From Aurelia coerulea (Eukaryota > Cnidaria > Scyphozoa > Semaeostomeae > Ulmaridae), in assembly GCA_039566865.1 (NCBI GenBank), contig CM076956.1, positions 7,699,511-7,763,510 of the forward strand: 64,000 nt of DNA, in the 5' to 3' direction. The notes below the pieces were generated by a model. The model was not told the DNA's origin. It worked only from the letters and a program-made list of their open reading frames with translations, and made no database searches. A program made the position numbers and the translations under genes. Shown here piece after piece: positions 42,101 to 54,100 of the stretch (positions are counted from its first letter, which is position 1; every line of letters starts with the position of its first letter).

Positions 42101-45100
42101 AACGCTGAATTTAGAAAAAGCTTCATGCATGATACAACGAGTTATTCCTATACTACAGTATCATTTCGTTCGTGACATATCTACTTGTTTTCTTTCTGTG
42201 TCTACCTCTCCTGCGAAGGCACAATTTTAATTGATTGCTCCAGAGCCCTTGAGGTCATGTTAATGCGATTAAAATAGCCTCTTTGCAGGAGAGGTAGACA
42301 CAGAAGGAAAACAAGTCGATATATCGTGAACGAAATGATATTGCAGGACAGGAATAATTCGATGTATCATGCATGGAACTTTTTCTAAATTCAACGTTTC
42401 CAACCACCCATGATAAAACTGAAAATTCATAAAGGATCTAGCCGTGAATGATGTCCGAGGGTGTAAAGCTACACCCTGAACGATTTTCACAGTCAAATCC
42501 TTCATAGCTTTTGAAATTTATTATCGTCATAAAATTCAACATCGCACACACTGGGATTATGAGAATTTGAATCGAGACGAAAGTTTGAATGCTGAATCCA
42601 AATCTGTGGTCAGTATTTGGTATGAGCAGATTGTCAAAATTTCCAAAACGATGCCATCGAGGCCGAAAGGAGGCCACATGACTCAACTATGGTTCATACT
42701 CAACCATATGCAACTCGTTCACCCGTCCACCCCGTCCACCCTTCGATTCTCTCAATCCCTCGTTTTCTTTCATGTGACGTACCACATGTAATTCGTCCAC
42801 CCGTCCACACTGTCCACCCACAAATTCTCTCAATCTCCCCTTTTCTTTCCTATGACGTACCGCACATGCTACTCGTCCACCCGAGAACGTATGATTCTGA
42901 AAAAGATCATCTTTGCTTCCTTGATTTATTTGATTTTTCCTATTTTTCATGATTGGTCTGATTTGTGATTCTTGTGACAATTGGTCTGATTTGTGATTAT
43001 TCTGACAGAGACATTGATTGTGACTATGATTAGTGGTTAGCATCGTATTGATCAATCAAAGATTATGATACACTGGAATGAAATTTAGTTTCTTTGATCG
43101 AGATTTCACTCCTTGATATATCTAGGATAGCGCAACTATGAAACATAAAATCAGTGCCAAACAAAACATGTACGACGCAAGTTATATATTTTTATCCACA
43201 TTGGATTCCAAATTTTGAAAATCTTAAGTTTTTCTTCATCATTTGGAATTTGGTACCAAGCTACTTTACATTGTTCCTTTTGTTTGTTAAAATATTATAA
43301 TCGTAAGTGCCATCCAAAGTAGGGACCAGATGACCTTGTGTCCTTTCCTGCTTTGGATGGCACAGTAACAAGTAATCTTTTGTGTTTTAATTGTTTTGAT
43401 GATGATATATAAAAAAAAAAGTTAACGGGAATTTCTTAATTTGCATAAATTTCATGCATCGTTAATTCCTATAATAACGTAATCCCTGATCAAAATTTCG
43501 TATTCTGTTTCCTTAGATATTGATAAACCAACATTCAACACGTCAAACAGTATCACACTGATCGAAACAGCGTCATTTTATGCCAGTTGCTCTGTAACTT
43601 CAAACCCTTCTGCAATGTATCAATGGACAACTACTTCAGGAAGGGTTGTCTCCAATTCTTCCCTTCTCGCGTTTGCTTCAGTTAATAGAACTGACAGCAC
43701 CTCTTATCAGTGCAAAGCTTCGAATGCAGCTGGCTCCAAATTATCAGATAATCTGACGATACATGTTCAGTGTAAGTGGAATTTCTTATGATCCATTGAA
43801 AAATTGGAAAAATATACTACTAATTATGCAGCTACAATCCTTGCCAAAACAACTTGAAAAAAACATGTCATTTCTCTGCTTTCTTTCTGATGAAGCATTC
43901 AAAATACATTGCAGGAAACTTATCGTTACTCTTTTTCCCTGCCCCCCCCCCCCCCCTGAGCAATGTTGGTCCGAAGCATTGATCACCAAATATGAAGAAA
44001 ATCGGTTTGGCTGCGTTGTTGTGCCCGTGAGAAATGCGTAATCGCACAAGGAACCAACATTGTAAGGGGGAAGGGGGAAGGGGGGAGAGCTGAGTAAAAT
44101 ATGTGATTTTTTCAAGAGTTTTTGGCAAGGATTGTACTTCCAAACCATTTTATTAACACTTCAAGGACAATACCACGGGGAGCAAAGGCAATGATTACGC
44201 CGGCACTAAATGGAATCTTTCACCTGAAGCGCCAGAAAAAAGGTACTCATTTTGAAGATTAAAAACAATGAGAGGATAGGCGAGAGGGAACCTATCTTTC
44301 GCGAAAGCTTGCTGTCGACCTGTGATTCTCCACGCCTGATAAAGCGTAATATATTGTGCTACAAAACGCTCTTCTAACGTACAGTTAAGCCTGAAATTAT
44401 TCATACCTATGCCAAATTCTGAGTATTTTGCATCGTTCTATTTGAGAACCAATTTTACTGTGGCTGAAGTTTCGTAAGAATGTGATAAAAGGCTGAAACA
44501 AGTGCTACAAGAGACATTTCAAGGAATGACATATCTTGTGAATTGGTTAGCAAATATAACGATTGAAAATACTCCAAATTTGGCATAGGTATGAATAATT
44601 TCGGGCTTAACTGTATATGTGCAATAACATCTCTTTAGGTATTTAACGATGCTATCTCGAAACAGTTTCCTATCACACTGTTAATGAATTTATTTTGTAA
44701 CTCGTAGTATTTGCATGTAATTCAGTAAAAACATCACCAATGCAATTCTTTGTTTTAGATATCGATGGACCCAAGTTAAACTCAACCAGCATTACACTGA
44801 ATGAAACAGACCCATTTTACGTCAGTTGCTCCTTGAATTCGAACCTTCCTGTGACATATGAATGGACTTTGAAATCAGGAGTCCCTGTGTCGAATTCTCG
44901 CGTTCTTTCATTCAACTCAATTCGTAGAAGTGACGAGAATTCATATCAATGCACAGCGAAAAATGAGGCTGGAATCAAGACTTCGGAATTCCTCAAGATA
45001 ACTGTTCAATGTGAGTGAATTATATTACATTAAAGTTTGTTTAGACTTATGATTTTCACCCTAATCATCGCCACTACAACCTCAACCATTACCTTCCATA

Positions 45101-48100
45101 CGGCCTAAACTTGTTTGAACAGCAGTAGAAGTAATGTTTATACCGCATTCATACTGACATAATTGAACCAGCGGTATCTACACCAGGTAGAATTTCAACC
45201 AATCAAATGCATTCGATTTTTTAGACTAACCAATCAGAAGTTCTCTTCAATAACTTAGTTTAGGTTTAGCTGGTTTAACTTGCAGTGTGAATGGGGTATT
45301 AGCCTATAAGTAGCGATAACTAGGACGAACATCGTAAGCCTAAATCCTGTTCATTCAACTTGTACTACCGGGTGCGCCAAAGTAAACTATCATGCTCGTT
45401 TGGCAGGCCACAATAAATCGTTCACTCGATCGATTTTGATGATTTATGACTTAATCGTTAGCAGAAAGCCTGAATAGACCTTTTAGCTATTCTCAAATAG
45501 AATCTGAATCGAACGATATTTTTATACTTTTTGTGGAATTTTCGAATGTGCACTAAAGAGATAGAAGCTCTAACGCCACTCAATCGAACCTCTCGTGTAA
45601 AAATGTTTAAAAATATCGTTCGATCCAGGCTCTTTTGGAGAATAGCTAAAAGGTCTATTAGATACTGGGATTTTTTTTCAAATTTTATCATTTTCAATTT
45701 GTAGAGCTAGAAGCGAGTTTCGTAAAATCTTAGTTTTCGAAAACACTGAAAACGATCGAAAAGCATTGATCAAGTTTTTTAAATGATCGACATGAATGGA
45801 CAAAGAGAGAACTTGTTCGTGGTGATTTGCGATTCAGAAATCGACCAATTGTAATCTGCTACACGAGAGTTGGTACTAAACCCCAAATCCCTCTGAAACG
45901 TTTTCTCTTTTTTCATTCATGTTGAATCTTTTAAAATTTGATCGACGTTTTTTGATCGTTTTCAATGTTTTCGAAAACGAACATTTTTAAGAAACTCGCT
46001 TCTAGCTTTAAAATCCGAGAACGGAAAAAATTGATAAAAGTCCTAGAAAATCGAATTCAGGCTTTCTGCTAAAGATTAAGTCATAAATCTTCAAAATCGG
46101 TCCAGTGTACGATTTATTATGACCTGCCTAACGTGAATAGTTTATTTTGGCGCACCCGGTATATTCACACCGGCAAGTTAAATCTAAAAAAATCGAATTG
46201 ATTGGCTGAAATTTAACGTGGTTAAGGTAAGCTGGTATAACTGTATCAGAGTGAAAAGAGTTTTTCTTAGTGGGTTGCAAGAAGAAATATGCACGTTTGA
46301 AATTCCTAGTGAATCTCTGAACGTTTAACGCGAATATATCAAAATCTTGTTGTAATTCCAAAGTGCGGATAATTTCACAAAACGAAACCATCGTAGAACT
46401 CATCATAATGAAAAGTCAGGCTGTATCCGAAAGTTGACACGAGAACTTTATTCCCAACAGTAATTTGAAATTAGCCAAGCAAACGCATCTGAGGCTAGAT
46501 TGATATTGTGCTTTGAACATCGATCAGAGCCGTGCAAAAAGGCTTAGACCAATGGGAATTACTTGAAGATTGGGACTGTTCTTTATTTACGGAGGGGTTG
46601 GTACTGAAGAGCAATGTTTTCTTGTCCGAAAAATCTTCTTACCCAACTCTAAAAGTGACAGCAAAAACATCTACCCGACAATTTTCAGGTTGAAAAAATT
46701 TTGTCCAACCCCTACCCATAAACATGGTTTCAATTTCAAACGATGTAAATAATCAATTCAATACTGTAAATATTGACGACAAAGATGAACAAAGTAGACA
46801 CTGAAAATGAAATGGATAGTGCTGATGGTGTTGATGATGATATTGATAATTTTGGACTTTAAATATTTGGCATTAATTGGTGGGAAAATTTTGTTTTCAC
46901 AGCACCTTGAAATTACATGAAAAATATTTACCCAACCTTTTTATGTTAGAAAATTTCTCTTACCCGTTCCATTTCTCTTCAGTACCAACCCCTTTATAAA
47001 TAATGAACAGTCCCTAAAGCACATATGTCACATTAGCAATTGGTAATACAACAAACAAGTTTGGGGTGAAATTCCATTGTTTCATGGCTTTTTATTTCTG
47101 TTTCATGAATTTTTATTGCAATGAAAATTCAGCCTCGATCCTGTGCATTGTAATAAACGATAGAGAGAATTGTATTGCAAGAACCAATCAGCTTCATGAC
47201 AGATGCCCTTTAATTGAGAGAACGAAACACAATACACCTCTAATCTATGATGTTTCTGATTGGATTATTTCAAAACAGAGCTGGGTATAAAATTCTCATT
47301 TATCTTTCGTAATTTGTGCAAGAAATGTATCGTTTCTTATTCTGAGGAATAAATTTGCATTTGTTAAAATTTTGGTTATCCTAATATCTGAAATGATCTT
47401 TAAAAAATGAATTTGCCTGTGGTGAATTTTTTCAATTATTTGTCATGGTCTGAGGGCCAGCTAGCTTTCAGTCAGTGGAATTTTCTGAGCCAACGGAAAT
47501 TGTATTGTTTATGATAGAAAATAGCACTTTGCAATTAAATAGATGCTCAAGGTTGAGTGACTTTTCATTGTGTAAAATTCCGCCTGCGCGGAAAATTCTA
47601 CTGATTGCAAATCAGCGTTAGTATCTGACCCTTATAACCCGGTCTTTTACCCATCTCTACTCTCTGTTTCAGATATCGATGGACCTACGTTGAACAAGCA
47701 AAGTAATATTGTAATGAACGAAACATCGCCGGTATCCGTTACATGCTCTGCAACTTCCAAGCCGGCTGCAAATTACGTTTGGACTACGAAAGCCGGGAAA
47801 TTTGTATCCAGTGGTCCTGAATTATCATTTGGTTCACTCAATAGAAGTGATAGCAATGAATACGAATGCAAAGCATCAAATGCAGCTGGGTCCAAAACGT
47901 CCAGCAAACTCACAATAAATGTGCAATGTAAGTCAAATTCGTTAGATTTGATTTGTTGGGTACAGTAAGTCCTCGCATATAAGAAACTCAAATTTTCAAA
48001 TCAGGCTGTCTGGTTTCTTATATGCAAGAAAATATGGTATGTCCGTAAAGAAACTCCCTCCCACGTAATGCTCTCTTGTAAAAAAATACTGTATTTAAAT

Positions 48101-51100
48101 TCAAGGATGCTGCTGCATAGTAAACAAGCATGTCCCAAGAAATGATAATTGATGAAGCAAATATTAAATACTGTATGTCTAGACGTTGAACAGATTTTAC
48201 AAAATTTAGTAGTGAAGCTACACAGAAAAACGGCAATGTGGTTGAGTATTTTTTAAACTTTGCATCATTTATAAGAAACTGGACAAAATCAGACTGCCTG
48301 GTTTCTTATCAAGGGGAAAATATTCACTATGCTGGCAGGCTACAGTTTTTATATGTCCGTTTCTTATATGCGGGGAGTGGGGACTCACTGTATCACAATT
48401 TGTGAGAATACTTAACTTTCAGGTAAAGATACATTCCCTGTTTTGAAGGCTACTTTTCCCTGAATATCTTAGCAATGATCTTGGCAAACTAATAACAGAC
48501 ATGTTAAATTAGATTTGAAGATTTACATCACTTGATTCGGTCCTTTCTTCCCGAAGTTATTGGAGATTTATAGAGGAAACTTCTCCCATAAACTTTTAGA
48601 AAGGACTGACAGCCATGATCAAATTTCGCTGCTTTTCTACCATGCTTCAATGCTAATTAAGACGTTATCCTCTATGAAGGATGAACAACTTCGAAAAGTT
48701 TGTTATGCTCCAAGGGCAGATGTTTCTTATCTCCTAAAGAGGATAACATGAGCGAAAGCGTAGTCAGTTAATCGCCATGAAGCAGAAATTAGGAGAAATT
48801 AGGCCGCTTTTGAAGGTTTCTTGGCTTGGCTAAATCATCTCGAGAAAATACACCATAACTTTGAAATCAAGTAGCCTATCTAAGCTAAGGATGTATCAAA
48901 TTGAACAGAACGGCTGCCAAATAAACACTTGTGATTGATCGTTTTCGGGACCAAGCGTTTCCTTTCCGCCTAATGAACTTTGTTAGCCAGCTTCACTGCA
49001 GAAAATTTGGTTTGAAAGTCTTCGTATTTGACATCTTTGGTTGTATCTGTGTGATATTTGTATCATAATTTTTCAGATATTGACATACCTACTTTCAACA
49101 CATCAACCAGTGTCACAAGGAATGAAACAGAACAGTTATACGTTAGTTGCTCAGTTACTTCAAACCCATCCGTGCAATATGAATGGACTACGCTCTCTGG
49201 AAAACACATCTCCAATTCTGCTCTTCTTGCCTTTGATTCGATCAACAGAAGAAACGACAGTGCGTACCAATGTAAGGTTATGAATGCTGCTGGATCAAAG
49301 ATATCAACGAATCTCACAATAATCGTTCAATGTAAGTTGAATTGATCGGACTTTATATTTGTGCAAATTGATATCGATGTTGAGTTTAATCACACGGGCA
49401 ATGATGCGCCGTTCATTTGGCCCTGCTAGACATAGGGCTCAAATTTTTAAAAAGGTTAATGTAAAATTCTATTAAAGGTTTCTTTGAATTAAATGGCTTG
49501 GAAGGAATTTGGCGTTTTTTCTGTAAATCTGCCGTGGAAATTTAGTGATATCTTGATTAGTTATCTAGGCATTTTTTGAATTTTGAGGCTATCGTTAATT
49601 TTCTAAATCCTAAACCAAAAGAGCTACGGATGTGTGCCTGCCACCATATTGTAGACCTTCGTAAACTATGGTTTTCTTGAAAGTTATATCATTTTACCTC
49701 TTCCAGTTTAGGATTTGCAATTATTTGAATTCTTACAACATTTTCCATGATTTATTTTAAATAATTAAATTGCCGCCATTTTGAAACAAAATTAATTTTT
49801 TTGTTTAGTTTTTGCGTATCCTGTAAGCATCTAGCCTATATTTCTTTATAACTCCGGTGTTTGCAGTGAGGATGATGATGATTATTATTATCTCTTTTCC
49901 TGTCTCATTTTATAGATTTGGATCCTCCAGTTACCACAACAAATGGTAGTCTTAGCAACGGCACCAACGCTTCTATCTTATGCTCAGTTGATGGGAAACC
50001 GCAGCCAGCTATTTCATGGAAGAAGGACGGTGGCCTCGTTATGCAAGGACGTAGCATTCAGTGGAAACCAATTTTGATTTCTGATAATGGAACTTACACA
50101 TGTCACGTGTCCAATGCAATTGGAATCAAGACAAGGAAGGAAATAATCATTGTCAAGTGTTAGTTTGCATTTTTTACAAAAATTTCGTCTTCATTTAAAC
50201 TTGCTTGGTGTAGCCTACGTGTAGACCCATTATTCCAAAAGAAGAAATGGTCTACGAAACAATCAGCAAAAGCTTGCTTCTAGAGTTCCAGAGCTCTGGA
50301 ACTTAATTTATGCTGCCTTTGTTGAGACGCGTTTCACACAATATTTGAATGGGGGATTAGAATAATTAATTGGGCAGCTGTAGCGAGATTTATCTCTTTA
50401 TTTCGTAGAACCTTTATTCATAAGGATAATGGGTCTACTCGTAGGCTAGCTTGGTGGGGATGGATTTGGGTTTTTGTAACCAAACTCTCATTGTTGCTGC
50501 TGATTATTGGCTGATGATCTGGCTGCGCCAATTCGCTATTTTTTTTATTCTTTGCAAAACTGTACTGTTGAGAAAGTTGTTGTTACTTATGAATTCCAAA
50601 CGACTAAGATTTCGCAGTATTTGAATTACTGTAGCTCGTAATTGCAATGGTCAATCAATTTGAAATTTTGTACGAATTACTGTCTTCAAAAATCTCTCCA
50701 ATATCATGGGAAATAAATGGCATGGGTGATAGGATTTACGATTCATAAGTTTGATGATACCACAAGCAAAAATGGTAAAAAGTTGCAGAGAATTTTGCGG
50801 TAAATGAAAATTTGGCGGAACTACATGAGCATATTATCTATCCACAGTGAAAGAATGATGATCGATGATGACGTCATCATAAAACTCAAAATCGATCCAC
50901 ACAAAAAATTATCATCCGTTTAGACAGTTCGAGAGAAGGAAACGAATCTTGTCTAGGGCCCGACTTAGGACCTTTAAATCGAAAACTTTTTATGATTAGC
51001 CGTGTTGTGGCTTGGTTTTCGTGCTCAGTTAGTAAACATTGCTATCCTCTTTACAGATCCTCCAGTCATCACAGTGACGTCATCAGCCTCGCTTCCACAT

Positions 51101-54100
51101 GTTGCCATAAACTCTTCGTTGGTGTTAACATGCAGTGTTTTAAGTGAGCCTGTGTCTAACGTTACATGGATGAAAGGCAATACACAAATCGCAAGTGGCA
51201 AGAGTACTTCACCGCTTGTTGTTGTGTTAGGACGACTGCAACATGGTGATAGCGCAGGGTACACATGCTCAGCAGGGAACAGTGAAGGCCAGAAATCTGT
51301 TATGAAGCAGGTCGTCGTTCAAGGTAAGAGATCATTCTGAGTGATTTACCATTCCATTTGCCATTCCAAATCACAATTCATGTGGGATCTGTTCAAAGAA
51401 AATGACATGTAATCTCAGAACAAAGGATCTCTTACAGCTACCTAAAGCTAGAACTGTTTTTGGCAGCTTAAATTCAATAGTCCTCAGAGGTAGAATTCTT
51501 CAGAAAGGTGGACTATATGAGATGTCCAAGTTTAGATAGATTCTTTGTCATTATCATTATTATTATTGATATCAATTCATATTCTAGTGTTTTCACTTAT
51601 TATTGTTGATATCAATTCATTTTCTGGTGTTTTCACTTATTATTGTTCATATCAATTCATTTTCTGATATTTTCACTCATTAGTGTTCATATCAATTCAT
51701 TTTTCTGGAGTTGAATTCGAGAAAAATTATCTTGATTTGGCATTGCTGAGTTTTGTATTAGAAGGCGCACTTGGATGGGTTACATGCAAATTTGTATGTT
51801 GTCTTTTTTCATATCTTTTGCATCAATATTTTTTGTACTGTTAAGAGGGCCTAACAACCAAAGAAAACAGGCATCGATTTGATCTTTTGCTCTTTTTTAT
51901 TTTTCTTCCAGTAGTTTCGCCCACTCGGGCATCTTCCGAGCAACTCACATCAGAATATTTTTACATACATATTTATGTGTTCTCTGATATTTTTACAAAT
52001 CTAGGCCCTCCTGATCCACCCACGGGTATCATTACAAGTCAACATGGCTCACGATGGATACAACTCAGATGGATAGCCCCAAGCTTTGTTGGAAATAGCC
52101 CTATTACGGAATACAAAATACGTTATGGTGAAGACACTTCATATAAAATTGAAATTACTGGGAACATGCTGTCTTACAATTTTACGAGACTGAAGCCATT
52201 TACAACATACTACTTTAGATTGGTCGTGCTAAATAGCCAAGGATCTAGCAGTCCTGCTTATTTCAATCAGACAACAAAAACAGAAGGTAAGAGCTTCAAA
52301 GAAATTAAGACCCGTTTTCACTATACCAGTACAACTTTGGATCGTTAACAAAGCGCAACAGCCTCTCGTCGACACTGTTCCTGTAAATCTGTAGCAGTTT
52401 GGGTTTCTTTTTTCTGCAGAGGAGTTTATTCTGGAACAATGTAACCGCTCTTGAACTGTACCAGTACAATGTAAACATCGGTCTAACTCTTAAGTTTTAA
52501 AGCTTCGCATATCTTCTGTTATTGATCTGTTGTAAGTTCAATACAATAACCCAGTGGATTAAGAACTTACAGGCGGAAGTTGTCAAATTAGGCCAGGGCA
52601 TGAAAAAATATTTTCTTTCTTGCGACCAGACAAAATACCATGTTTAAATTTCCTGCAAGATCGGAAAAGTGAAAATATCATGCATTCTTAAAATTTGGTC
52701 AGAATCCAAAGATAGCTATGTGATAACATGTAACTGGTTTTATGTAAGTGCACACAAACAACATCAAGAAAAATGAATTTGTATGAAATCCTGGGAACGA
52801 TGAAGCTGGGATCCTATAAAACAAACAGTTTATGATTTCTAAGAAGCATGAAGGAAATTCAACACTTGATGATCTTGTATTTGTTGTATTGTATACAATA
52901 TTAATACAAATTCTAACTGAGATACAATCTATGTTAGGTAACTTTTGCTTAACTTTTGTAACCTGTTTTCTTTATTTTGAAACATGAGAAAGGTTATATG
53001 ATACAGGATATACGATACATGACAAAAGGATATATATTGGAAAATTTCCTGCAGGACATTATTGATCGAAAATTTCCTGCGACCGCCCGGCCGCATGGTC
53101 GGGTGGGTTTTCATGCCCTGTTAGACCACCATTTATAAGAACCAATCCATTGTATTGTATTCATTATATAGGAATCGAGGCATACTTTCAAACTTGTGGG
53201 TCCTTATATCTGGCTGTTTACCGTACCCACTTGTTACCCCATGCATCACCTATTTGCATTCATTCTACCATACAACTCTATCATTCAATTACAGATCCGC
53301 CAAAGCCGACAGGTCTTCCAAAAAGCCCAGCAGCCACGTCCCCATATACTGCCACGATTGCATTGCAGAAATTCAACAATGATTATGGAAAAATCAGGTG
53401 AGTACGTTCAGCCATTCAGAATGTGCAGGTAGGCTTGCTTACAATCGAATGTGACTGATAGTCAACTCTCGAAGTTTTCAAAAACAAAGTGCAGGAAATG
53501 CAACATGAATGATTTATATGATGACGTACAGGGTTCAAAAGAATATTTCCTTCTTTGTAGCAAGCTAAGCACCTTCGTTTCTTCTTACGCACTTTCCTCT
53601 TCTTTCCCCGTATACCGCTCAGTCCTATCCCTTTTTCTTCTTTCTTCTGTCCCCCTTGCCTTTCTTCATTTCGTTGCCTTTCCTTCCGTTTCATTTTCCT
53701 TCTTCCCTTCTTCCTTCCTGGGAAATTTAAGCATTTCAGTTACCTTGCTGGTAGCGCCGCTACCACGCTACTGCGTTTTTTTTAGCCCTGATTGACGTAC
53801 GTAGTCCATGTAAATAATGTTTACTGTAGGACATCCATCCTTAAAGAGAAACCAAGCATATAAAAGTGGCTCATGCTACACCACTCAAATGTCAATACAT
53901 AGACGGTATCTTCTTTATCGATGGCTTATATATGCTTAGACTCCCTTTAATTTATGAAATTAAAATAAGAAATATTGTCTTTTTCATTATTACTATTATT
54001 ATTTTAGAAACTGATGCCAAGCTACTTTTTAGAAGGCATTTAGTATATTGGTAGAGGTAGATGTAGATGAACAAAAAAGAAGTTTGAATCTAGAAAGATT

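Noticed and set aside
42687..43055. Minus-strand 122-codon frame with GGRGGRVNELH repeats as a protein
   Set aside because: It is the reverse of an 83-bp tandem repeat and has no recognisable domain.
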